Part shown: positions 1-6,112 of the stretch, one piece after another
How positions within the stretch are numbered: position 1 is the first letter of the stretch
Layout: every line of letters starts with the position of its first letter
Assembly (NCBI GenBank): GCA_040511595.1
Contig: JBEVGU010000100.1
Coordinates: 1 to 12,016 of the forward strand
Source of the DNA: JAOUEA01 sp040511595
GTDB taxonomy: Bacteria > Actinomycetota > UBA4738 > HRBIN12
DNA: 12,016 nucleotides
Reading direction: 5' to 3'
The notes under the pieces: model-generated
Seen by the model: only the letters and a program-made list of their open reading frames with translations
The model's database searches: none
Told to the model about the DNA's origin: nothing
Made by a program: the position numbers and the translations under genes

Positions 1-288
1 GCGTTCGTGCGATCGATCGATCACCTCGGCCGCGTCGCCGCGGCGCGCCGGCCCGGCCGCGACATCGACATCGACACCTGGATCGCCACGAGCCGAGCCG
101 CCTTCCTCGACGCCTACCGGCACGAGCTCGACGATCTCGGCGCGGGCGCGTCGTTCGATGAACGGCTGCTCCGGCCGTTCGAGGTGGCGCAGGCGTGCCA
201 CGAGTTCGTGTACGCGGCGCGGTTCCTGCCCGGGTGGCTCTCGGTGGCCGACCGGGCGATGCAGGCGCTGATCCCGCGGGACGCGTGA
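1..288 (+). CDS. mak: Maltokinase, C-terminal part (5' end outside window)
   Basis: The frame is open from the first base (Ala-Phe precede the first GTG at 7), so the gene starts upstream and only about 95 C-terminal residues are visible. They fit the helical C-terminal lobe of maltokinase (Pep2/Mak, aminoglycoside-phosphotransferase fold): a SIDHLGRVA segment like the family's 'RSFDY/H' motif, then W-I-x-x-x-R-x-A-F-L-x-A-Y, then PFEVAQACHEFVYAARFLPGW, matching the conserved 'E-x-x-K-A-x-Y-E-x-x-Y-E-A-R-x-R-P-x-W' ending. In this family the enzyme uses ATP to phosphorylate maltose to maltose-1-phosphate, which GlgE uses for alpha-glucan synthesis; in actinobacteria it often accompanies or is fused to trehalose synthase. 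The catalytic lobe is not visible, so activity is inferred from family only. The next gene starts 13 bp downstream on the same strand, so co-transcription is likely. Confidence 0.72.
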   Translation, partial: AFVRSIDHLGRVAAARRPGRDIDIDTWIATSRAAFLDAYRHELDDLGAGASFDERLLRPFEVAQACHEFVYAARFLPGWLSVADRAMQALIPRDA

Positions 289-301
289 GAGCTCCCGGCG
301 C

Positions 302-1303
302 ATGATGGATCCAGAGGCCTTCCGGCGCGATCTCGAGCGCAAACCCGACGCGCTCCGCGCCCTCGCCGGAGCGATCGAGGACGGCGTGGGGTGGCGCGTG
401 CCAGACGGTATCCGAGCGGTGGTGATGATCGGCATGGGTTCGTCGCGGTCGGCCGCCGGGGTCGCCGCGACGCGGATGCGCGCCGCCGGGCTCGACGCCG
501 TGACCGAGTACGCGTCGCTCGCGACCGGAACGCCCGCCGGCCCCGGCCTGCTCGCGGTCGGCATCTCCGCGAGCGGCGGTACCCATGAGACCGTCGAAGC
601 GCTGGCCCGCCATCGCGGCTCGAGCTCGACGGTCGCGCTGACGAACCGCTCGGGCGCTGCGATCGAGCGAGCCGCCGACTCGGTGGTGCCGATGCTGGCG
701 GGCGAGGAGGAAGGGGGAGTGGCCTGCCGCTCGTTCCAACACACGCTCGCCATGTTGCTCACGCTGCAGACGGTCCTGACCCGCGGCGACCCCACCCGGC
801 CGGTGGAGGTCGTGCGGCGCGCGGCCGAGGCGACCGATGACCTGCTCGAGCGGCGCGACCGGTGGTTACCTATGGTCGCCGATCTCCTCGGCGAGGGCGA
901 CGCGACCTTCACGCTCGCCCCGGCGGAGCGGCTCTCGTCCGCGGAGCAGTCCGCCCTCATGATGCGAGAGGGTCCTCGTCGCCTGGCCGACGCGTGCGAG
1001 GCCGGTGACTGGTTGCACGTGGACGTGTACCTCACGAAGCCCTTGGACTATCGCGCGCTGCTGTTCGCGGGGTCTCGCTCCTCTCCGGAGATCATGCGAT
1101 GGATGCGAGCGCGGGGCGCGCGCGTCGTCTCCGTCGGCGCCGGCGTCGACGATGCCGACCACGTCGTCCGCTATCGCCATGACCAGGACTCGGACGTCGC
1201 CTTGCTCACGGAGGTGCTCGTGGCGGAGCTCGTCGCCGCCCGGTGGTGGGCCGGTCAGCAGGCCGTGGCGGACACCGTCGGACCGTCCGGCGGTCCGGAG
1301 TAA
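302..1303 (+). CDS. SIS-domain phosphosugar isomerase/binding protein (GlmS isomerase-like)
   Basis: A 333-residue protein with two SIS (sugar isomerase) halves. The first, about residues 36-165, has the phosphosugar-binding signature IGMGSSRSAA and a second Ser/Thr-rich loop GISASGGTHETVEAL, equivalent to the S-x-S-G-x-T loop of GlmS. The second half, about 195-310, contains the region corresponding to GlmS 'E-x-x-H-G-P' (here around LTKPLDYRALLF) and ends in a helical tail. No glutaminase domain is present, so it cannot by itself use glutamine as the GlmS aminotransferase does. Candidates are an AgaS-like aminosugar-phosphate isomerase/deaminase or a regulatory phosphosugar binder. The start may be the ATG at 302 or at 305; no strong Shine-Dalgarno site precedes either. 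Location just behind the maltokinase gene suggests sugar-phosphate metabolism, but the substrate is unknown. Confidence 0.8.
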   Translation: MMDPEAFRRDLERKPDALRALAGAIEDGVGWRVPDGIRAVVMIGMGSSRSAAGVAATRMRAAGLDAVTEYASLATGTPAGPGLLAVGISASGGTHETVEALARHRGSSSTVALTNRSGAAIERAADSVVPMLAGEEEGGVACRSFQHTLAMLLTLQTVLTRGDPTRPVEVVRRAAEATDDLLERRDRWLPMVADLLGEGDATFTLAPAERLSSAEQSALMMREGPRRLADACEAGDWLHVDVYLTKPLDYRALLFAGSRSSPEIMRWMRARGARVVSVGAGVDDADHVVRYRHDQDSDVALLTEVLVAELVAARWWAGQQAVADTVGPSGGPE

Positions 1304-1306
1304 CCT
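1279..1306 (+). promoter_or_regulatory. Leaderless promoter of the DinB-like gene
   Basis: A -10 box TAACCT lies at 1301-1306 and the ATG of the next gene is at 1313, so exactly six bases separate the box from the start codon and transcription would begin at or next to the A of ATG. A weak -35 match (CGGACC, 1279-1284) lies 16 bp upstream. The TAA of the -10 box is also the stop codon of the SIS gene. Spacing matches two other starts in this window. Confidence 0.5.
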
Positions 1307-1312
1307 GGCTCG

Positions 1313-1849
1313 ATGCCGAGCGAACGCGTTCCGGCCTCGTCGCGCCGACAGGCGATCCGGATCGTCGAGACCGGGATGCGAGAGGTGTTCGCACTCTACG
1401 ACGGACTGCCGCCCCGAGCCCGCGCGCGGCCGGGTCTGGGAGGCGGGGAATGGTCGCCCAAAGACCTGCTCGGCCACCTCGAGAGCTGGCAGGAGTACGC
1501 GCTCGAGGCGCTCGATGCGTGGGACGAGGGTCATGGCCCAGCCATCGACGCCGTGATCTGGTCGACGAGTACCTCGGCGCTCAACCGCGAGGCCGTCGCC
1601 GGGAAGTCCTCACGCCGTGCCGGGGACCAGCGGCGACGAGCGCAGGCGACCCACGATCGTTTCGTGGCCCGGCTCGAGGCGATGACCGATCCGCGATGGC
1701 GCCGACCGGGCACGTCCCGCGGTAGGACACCGATCGGATCGAGGCTCGGCGATCTGCTCGGCGACGGGGGCGCGGGTCCGTTCCGTCACGCAGACGCGCA
1801 CCTGCCGCAGCTGCGCGCGTTCGCCGCGGGGTTCAGCGAACGACGATGA
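1313..1849 (+). CDS. DinB-fold protein (ClbS/DfsB-like four-helix bundle)
   Basis: A 178-residue protein with the pattern of the DinB/YfiT-like metalloenzyme fold: G-E-W-S-P-K-D-L-L-G-H-L-x-x-W at residues 45-59 (metal-ligand candidate His55) and a C-terminal H-A-D-A-H pair (His159, His163), the usual three-histidine set. The helix after the first His (WQEYALEAL) and the Arg-rich central helices fit the bundle. Family members include ClbS/DfsB (protection against colibactin-like DNA damage) and thiol-dependent transferases using bacillithiol or mycothiol; the sequence alone does not choose between these. The start is supported by a -10 box six bases upstream. The 3' end overlaps the convergent L,D-transpeptidase gene by 17 bp, so the two transcripts would be antisense to each other there. 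Confidence 0.7.
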   Translation: MPSERVPASSRRQAIRIVETGMREVFALYDGLPPRARARPGLGGGEWSPKDLLGHLESWQEYALEALDAWDEGHGPAIDAVIWSTSTSALNREAVAGKSSRRAGDQRRRAQATHDRFVARLEAMTDPRWRRPGTSRGRTPIGSRLGDLLGDGGAGPFRHADAHLPQLRAFAAGFSERR

Positions 1850-2675
1850 CGGGCGTGCCGAGCCGCAGTAACGGTTGGAGTCGATCGAGGGACCGCTCGG
1901 CCACGCGCAAGCACCCCGCGCTCACCGAGCGCCCGATCGATGCGGGGTCGTCCGTGCCGTGGATCGCGAGCTGGTTGCCGCCGCTCCACCCGGCAGGCAG
2001 CCTGGGCTGGATGCCCGAGATGCCGAACGCGAACGTGCCCAGGTACCCGCCGGAGAACGGGATGCGGTCGGTCACGAAGTACTCCCCGGGCGGGGTGGGG
2101 GAAGCCGGAGACCCCGTCGCGGCCGGCATCGCGAACAGCACTCGCCCGAACCTCGACACGGTGATCCGGTGCTCCGAGAGATCGACGTGCACCTCGACGT
2201 TCGTGGTGTGACGCGCGAGACCCCGGAGCGCCAGCCAGCCATGTCGGCGGGGCCAGGCGTACGGGATCTCCACGCGACCCCATCGTCCGTCTGGCGAGAG
2301 CTTCTCGACCCAGGCGGTGATCGGCACGTCGTAGTACTTCGATCCGCTCGGCATCGTTCCGACGACGCGTGCGTCGGCGCGGGGTTCCGCCCGCAGCGCG
2401 AGGTCACGTGGCACCCGGACGAGCACGTGGCTCGAGGTCCGCGCGGGCTCCGGCCGGCTCGGGGCGCCCACGACGTCCGCCTGGGCATCCCTCGCTCGCG
2501 TCGTGATCGCCGAGAGGAAGGAGGGATCGACCGAGGCGTCTGTGCGTGCGACCGCCGCCGGGGTGCGGGCGGCCGCCTCGTCGTTCGCTGCCCCCCACAG
2601 CGAAGACGACCCGACGACGAGGGCTCCGGCCAGCACCGTGGCCAGCCACGAGACGCGCAGGCGATCGTGCCGCAT
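1833..2675 (-). CDS. Secreted L,D-transpeptidase (SH3b-YkuD)
   Basis: A 280-residue exported protein. The N-terminus has Arg residues followed by a hydrophobic stretch (LATVLAGALVVGSSSLWGAA), a Sec signal peptide or anchor. A bacterial SH3-like domain follows at about residues 85-160 (LALRAEPRADARVVGTMPSG and GWLALRGL). The C-terminal YkuD catalytic domain, about 163-280, carries the signature H-G-T at 239-241 and S-A-G-C-L-R with nucleophile Cys255. Enzymes of this type form 3-3 meso-diaminopimelate crosslinks in peptidoglycan, or attach proteins to it, outside the membrane. The start is supported by AAGGA four bases upstream of the ATG. It is divergent from the aldolase gene (104 bp between starts) and convergent with the DinB-like gene. 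Confidence 0.88.
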   Translation of the reverse strand: MRHDRLRVSWLATVLAGALVVGSSSLWGAANDEAAARTPAAVARTDASVDPSFLSAITTRARDAQADVVGAPSRPEPARTSSHVLVRVPRDLALRAEPRADARVVGTMPSGSKYYDVPITAWVEKLSPDGRWGRVEIPYAWPRRHGWLALRGLARHTTNVEVHVDLSEHRITVSRFGRVLFAMPAATGSPASPTPPGEYFVTDRIPFSGGYLGTFAFGISGIQPRLPAGWSGGNQLAIHGTDDPASIGRSVSAGCLRVAERSLDRLQPLLRLGTPVIVVR

Positions 2676-2743
2676 GGCGTCCTTATCGGCGGTCTCCTCA
2701 TGCGGCTGAAATCGAGGGAAGGCGGCGGTCGGTGGGTCGGGGG

Positions 2744-2775
2744 TAGGCTGAACGCCGACGTCCGATCCTGGAGGG
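2744..2775 (+). promoter_or_regulatory. Possible -10 box and strong RBS of the aldolase gene
   Basis: TAGGCT at 2744-2749 fits the actinobacterial TAnnnT -10 pattern and would give a leader of about 24 nt containing GGAGGG at 2770-2775, four bases before the ATG at 2780. No convincing -35 hexamer is visible. The RBS is clear; the promoter is tentative. Confidence 0.35.
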
Positions 2776-2779
2776 AAGC

Positions 2780-3808
2780 ATGACCTCGATGCACGACACG
2801 GCCGCCGCGCTCGTGGCCCCTGACAAGGGCATCCTCGCCGCCGACGAGTCGACCGGAACGATCGCGAAGCGCTTCGACTCGATCGGCGTGATGTCCACCG
2901 AGGACGCCCGTCGACGCTACCGTCAACTGCTCTTCACCACGCCGGGCCTCGGCGAGCACATCGGCGGGGCGATCCTGTTCGATGAGACGATCCGGCAGTC
3001 CACCGACGACGGCCGCCGCTTCGTCGACGTGCTCGAGGCCGGCGGGGTGATCCCCGGCATCAAGGTCGATACCGGGGCGAAGCCGTTGGCGCTCTTCCCA
3101 GGAGAAACGGTCACCGAGGGGCTCGACGGCCTCCGCGAGCGTCTCGCCGAGTACTCGGAGATGGGCGCGAGGTTCGCGAAGTGGCGGGCTACGATCTTCA
3201 TCGGCGAGGGGCTGCCGACCGATGGGGCGATCGCCGCGAACGGCCACGCGATGGCGCGCTACGCGGCGCTGTGTCAGGAAGCCGACATCGTGCCGATCGT
3301 GGAGCCCGAGGTGCTGATGGACGGCGACCACGACCTCGCCGCGTGCGAGGTGGCCACGGGCCGCACGCTCGACGGGCTCTACCGGGCGCTCGCCGAGGCC
3401 AGGGTCGACCTGCCCGGCTCGCTGCTCAAGGTCAACATGGTGGTCCCGGGAAAGGGGTGCGCCACGCAGGACGACGACGTCACGATCGGGGCCGCGACCG
3501 TTCGATGCCTCGGCGCGCACGTGCCGGCCGCGGTTCCGGGGGTGGTGTTCCTCTCGGGCGGCATGTCCGACGAACAGGCGACCAGCCGCCTGAACGAGAT
3601 GAACCGACCCGGTGGACCCGGCGGATCCGCGCCGTGGCAGCTGAGCTTCTCTTACGGCCGTGCCCTGCAGGCGCCCTCGCTCGCGGTGTGGAAAGGAGAC
3701 GACGCGAACGTCGAGGCCGCGCAGGCTGCGCTCGCGCATCGGGCCCGCATGAACGGCCTGGCGCGAAGTGGTGGTTACGAGGCGCAGCTGGAGCACGCAG
3801 CCGCCTGA
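2780..3808 (+). CDS. Class I fructose-bisphosphate aldolase
   Basis: A 342-residue protein of the Schiff-base (metal-independent) glycolytic aldolase family, which cleaves fructose-1,6-bisphosphate to dihydroxyacetone phosphate and glyceraldehyde-3-phosphate in the cytoplasm and runs in reverse in gluconeogenesis. The family's catalytic residues can be placed: Asp22 in ILAADEST, Lys95 in GIKVDTG, Lys134 in KWR, Glu175 and Glu177 in VPIVEPEVLM, and the Schiff-base Lys217 in SLLKVNMV; the phosphate-binding loop FLSGGMS is at 257-263. Length is close to the family norm. The C-terminus ends HAAA and lacks the terminal Tyr of vertebrate enzymes. GGAGGG supports the start. A LacI-family regulator follows after 30 bp but has its own promoter; whether it controls this gene is not known. 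Confidence 0.95.
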   Translation: MTSMHDTAAALVAPDKGILAADESTGTIAKRFDSIGVMSTEDARRRYRQLLFTTPGLGEHIGGAILFDETIRQSTDDGRRFVDVLEAGGVIPGIKVDTGAKPLALFPGETVTEGLDGLRERLAEYSEMGARFAKWRATIFIGEGLPTDGAIAANGHAMARYAALCQEADIVPIVEPEVLMDGDHDLAACEVATGRTLDGLYRALAEARVDLPGSLLKVNMVVPGKGCATQDDDVTIGAATVRCLGAHVPAAVPGVVFLSGGMSDEQATSRLNEMNRPGGPGGSAPWQLSFSYGRALQAPSLAVWKGDDANVEAAQAALAHRARMNGLARSGGYEAQLEHAAA

Positions 3809-3832
3809 CGGCTCCCCCCGGACCCCTATCAT
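3805..3832 (+). promoter_or_regulatory. Leaderless promoter of the LacI-family gene
   Basis: A -35 like CTGACG (3805-3810, overlapping the aldolase stop codon), a 16-bp spacer, and a -10 TATCAT (3827-3832). The next bases are CGGGTG and then ATG at 3839, so a start site seven bases past the -10 falls on the A of ATG. The stretch from the -10 through ATG differs by one base from that of the minus-strand oxidoreductase gene at 6697-6711. Confidence 0.6.
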
Positions 3833-3838
3833 CGGGTG

Positions 3839-4882
3839 ATGCGGGAGCGCCGCCATGTGGGGATCCGTGACGTCGCGCGTGCTGCGGGTGTGTCGATCAC
3901 GACGGTTTCGCACGCGCTCAACGAGAAGGGTGGGGTCTCCGAGGAGACCCGACGTCGCGTGCGCGAGGTCGCGACCAAGCTCGGCTATCGCCCCGACCCT
4001 CGCGGGCGGCAGCTCGCGTCGGGCCGGACCGGGCTGATCGCCCTCATCGTGTCCATGCCCGACGGCGTGCACGCGCCGGTCGAGGAGTTCGCGCACAACG
4101 CGAACCTGATCGATGCCGCGACGTCAACGGCGATCGCTCGAGGGTTGGCGCTCGTGATCGTACCTGCGGGTGAGGTCTCGATCTGGGACCGTCTGCCCCT
4201 CGACGGACTGATCGTGGTCGATCCGGTGCCCGACGATGCGGCGATCCGCGAGCTCGGACGGGGCACACCGATCGTGACCGTCGGCAAGGTGCCGGGAGGA
4301 GAGGTGGACACCCGCGTGGTGGACAACGACTACGCGGCCGGCACCGCGGCCGTCTTCGACCACCTGATGGCTTCGGGGGCTCGCCGCGTCGGCTTGCTCG
4401 CGCCGGCCAGCGGCGAATCCTACGAGCTCGACAGCCTGACGGCCTACCGAACCTGGTGTGAGGATCGCGGGTTCGAGCCCTGGGTCCACGCGCCCGAGGG
4501 CGTCGATTGGACCTCCCCCGACACGTGGGCATCGCTCGAGTCCGTGGGCCGGGCGGTCGCCGCCGACTGCCTGGCTCGCCCGGACGTCCCCGACGCCGTC
4601 TACTGCCTCGCCGAGGCGTTCGCGCTCGGGGTGCTCGCGGAGGCGGGAGCGCGCGGGATCCGAGTACCGGAGGACATGATGATCGCATCGCTCGCGGACC
4701 GCGGCGTCGCCGCCAGCAGCCACCCGGCGATCACGACGCTGGAGCTCTTCCCTCGCGAGTTGGGCATCGCCGCGGCCGAGCTGCTCGCCGATCTCGTCGA
4801 GGGGGGATCCCGGACCGAGGGTCCGCTGGTGGTGCCGACCGCGGTGATCGGCCGGGCCTCCACCGCGCGGAGCTCACGATGA
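3839..4882 (+). CDS. LacI-family transcriptional regulator
   Basis: A 347-residue repressor-type protein (348 if the GTG at 3836 is used). The N-terminal helix-turn-helix, VGIRDVARAAGVSITTVSHAL (residues 7-27), is a typical LacI headpiece, followed by the third helix and the hinge (GYRPDPRGRQLASG, about 49-62). The remaining ~280 residues form a periplasmic-binding-protein-like effector domain (AAGTAAVFDHLMASGARRVGLL is the conserved N-subdomain segment; PEDMMIASLAD and ITTLELFPRELG are the C-terminal landmarks). Members bind palindromic operators and release them on binding a sugar or nucleoside; effector and operator are not evident here. The promoter position favours the ATG at 3839 over the GTG. 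The stop is 16 bp before the duplicated epimerase start, so the two are probably co-transcribed. Confidence 0.92.
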   Translation: MRERRHVGIRDVARAAGVSITTVSHALNEKGGVSEETRRRVREVATKLGYRPDPRGRQLASGRTGLIALIVSMPDGVHAPVEEFAHNANLIDAATSTAIARGLALVIVPAGEVSIWDRLPLDGLIVVDPVPDDAAIRELGRGTPIVTVGKVPGGEVDTRVVDNDYAAGTAAVFDHLMASGARRVGLLAPASGESYELDSLTAYRTWCEDRGFEPWVHAPEGVDWTSPDTWASLESVGRAVAADCLARPDVPDAVYCLAEAFALGVLAEAGARGIRVPEDMMIASLADRGVAASSHPAITTLELFPRELGIAAAELLADLVEGGSRTEGPLVVPTAVIGRASTARSSR

Positions 4883-4886
4883 CCGC

Positions 4887-5067
4887 GCCGGAGCCCGCAT
4901 GAGACTGCTGGTCATCGGTGGGACGCGGTTCTCCGGTCGAGCGTTGACCGAGCAGGCGCTCGGGCGCGGGCACGAGGTCACGCTGTTCCATCGGAGTCCC
5001 ACCGAGCTGTTCCCCGCGGCCGAGCACGTGCTCGGAGACCGGGACCGGGGGGTCGAGGCGCTGGCGG
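4887..5067 (+). repeat. Tandem duplication, copy A (181 bp)
   Basis: This segment runs from the GGAG ribosome-binding site through about codon 56 of the epimerase gene. It recurs directly afterwards at 5068-5248 with 8 mismatches by hand count (about 96% identity). Similarity carries a few bases past the junction (GCCGGAGG versus GCCGGCGG), suggesting that short homology between the RBS region and the sequence around 5249 mediated the duplication. Confidence 0.93.
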
Positions 5068-5079
5068 GCCGGAGGCCGC
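4899..5079 (+). pseudogene. Truncated duplicate 5' end of the epimerase gene
   Basis: Starting at ATG 4899 with GGAG five bases upstream, this frame encodes an NAD-binding N-terminus (MRLLVIGGTRFSG, then GRGHEVTLFHR) nearly identical to that of the full gene that follows. After about 60 residues it meets the second repeat copy in the wrong frame (unit length 181 = 3x60+1) and would read nonsense until a stop at 5448-5450. It cannot make a full epimerase without a frameshift. It is probably a non-functional remnant, though its ATG and RBS look intact and a 183-residue product could be translated. The full gene begins at the equivalent codon, 5080. Confidence 0.8.
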
Positions 5080-5248
5080 TTGAGACTGCTCATCATCGGT
5101 GGGACGCGGTTCTCCGGTCGAGCGTTGACCGAGCAGGCGCTCGGGCACGGGCACGAGGTCACGCTGTTCCATCGGAGGGCCACCGAGCTGTTCCCCGCGG
5201 CCGAGCACGTGCTCGGAGACCGGGACCGGGGGGTCGAGGCGCAGGCGG
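5068..5248 (+). repeat. Tandem duplication, copy B (181 bp)
   Basis: Second copy of the unit at 4887-5067. It brings its own RBS (GGAGG, 5071-5075) and an altered start codon (TTG at 5080 instead of ATG). Within the coding part the copies differ by five amino-acid replacements (V/I, R/H, S/R, P/A, L/Q) and one silent change, besides the start codon. Confidence 0.93.
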
Positions 5249-6081
5249 GCCGGCGGTTCGACGCCAACGTCGACACGTGCGGCTACGTGCCGCGCGCGGT
5301 CCGTTCCTCGGCCGAGCTGCTCGCCGACAGCGGCTGGTACGGCTTCATCTCGTCGCTGTCGGCGCACGCCGACGACCTGCCGCCGGCATCGACCGAGGAT
5401 GCTCCGGTGCACGAGCCCCCGTTCCCCGACACCGAGGACGTGACCGATGAGACCTATGGCCCGCTCAAGGTCGCATGCGAACGCGTGGTGCAGGAGGTCT
5501 TCGGCGACCGAGCGTGCGTGATCCGTCCCGGCTTCATCGTCGGTCCCAACGACCCGACGGACCGCTTCACGTACTGGGTTCGCCGCGCAGGGGTCGGCGG
5601 GGAGATGCTCGCGCCCTCCCCGGCCGACTACGGGCTGCAATGGGTCGACGCGCGAGACCTGGCCGCCTTCGCGATGCGGCTCGCCGATGGCGCGACGCCC
5701 GGCGTCTACGGAGTCGTGGATCGCGCGCCGACGATGTCGCTCGGAGGACTGATCGCCGAGGCCGCCTTGGCAGCCGGCGCCGAGACCCGCGTCACGTGGG
5801 TGGACGGGGCCTTCCTCCGCGAGGGGTTCGGCGGCGAGGAAGCCGGCGACGACCCGCACGAGGCGTTCCCGCTGTGGTGGCCGGAGGCACCCGGGTTCCA
5901 CGCGTTCGACCCGAGCAAGGCGTTCGCCGCAGGGCTCCGGTGCCGTGTCCCCGCCGAGACCGTGCGCGACACGCTGGCGTGGGATCGCACCCGCGAGCAG
6001 ACGTGGCCGATGCGAGCCGGGCTCGATCCCGAACGCGAGCGGGCGCTCATATCGGCGTGGCACGACTCCGGCGATCGATGA
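5080..6081 (+). CDS. NAD-dependent epimerase/dehydratase (extended SDR)
   Basis: A 333-residue protein from TTG 5080, preceded by GGAGG with a short four-base spacer. The Rossmann NAD(P)-binding motif is MRLLIIGGTRFSG (G7, G8, G13); the strand-4 region GFISSLSAH (88-96) holds the Ser candidates; the catalytic Y-x-x-x-K is Y126-G-P-L-K130; substrate-side motifs VIRPGFIVGPND and LQWVDARDLAAF follow. These are the marks of atypical/extended short-chain dehydrogenases acting on nucleotide sugars or related substrates; the substrate is not evident. The 5' end lies in the second copy of a tandem duplication, so this gene is intact but relies on the duplicated RBS and a TTG start. It follows the LacI gene on the same strand and is convergent with the oxidoreductase gene 15 bp away. 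Confidence 0.85.
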   Translation: MRLLIIGGTRFSGRALTEQALGHGHEVTLFHRRATELFPAAEHVLGDRDRGVEAQAGRRFDANVDTCGYVPRAVRSSAELLADSGWYGFISSLSAHADDLPPASTEDAPVHEPPFPDTEDVTDETYGPLKVACERVVQEVFGDRACVIRPGFIVGPNDPTDRFTYWVRRAGVGGEMLAPSPADYGLQWVDARDLAAFAMRLADGATPGVYGVVDRAPTMSLGGLIAEAALAAGAETRVTWVDGAFLREGFGGEEAGDDPHEAFPLWWPEAPGFHAFDPSKAFAAGLRCRVPAETVRDTLAWDRTREQTWPMRAGLDPERERALISAWHDSGDR

Positions 6082-6083
6082 CC

Positions 6084-6112
6084 GCTCGCTGGCGTCTCAG
6101 TTCGCAGTGAGC
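6084..6112. terminator. Hairpin between convergent genes
   Basis: GCTCGCTGGCG (6084-6094) pairs with CGCAGTGAGC (6103-6112) with one bulged G and one G-T pair, loop of eight bases. It spans the gap between the convergent epimerase and oxidoreductase stops and could terminate in both directions. There is no T-tract on either side, so it is tentative. Confidence 0.35.

Noticed and set aside
2072..4096. A 674-codon open frame on the minus strand, antisense to the aldolase gene and running through the L,D-transpeptidase gene in another frame.
   Set aside because: Composition is Arg/Gly/Asp-rich with no recognisable domain, and both real genes in the region have clear family motifs. Long spurious frames are expected at this GC content.
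4879..4902. A 7-codon frame whose ATG overlaps the LacI stop and whose TGA overlaps the ATG of copy A.
   Set aside because: ATGA overlaps at both ends are neat, but such tiny frames are common by chance and there is no independent sign of translation.
4887..5248. Considered the repeat as part of a mobile element or CRISPR-like array.
   Set aside because: Only two copies, coding in content, no inverted ends or transposase; a simple tandem duplication explains it.
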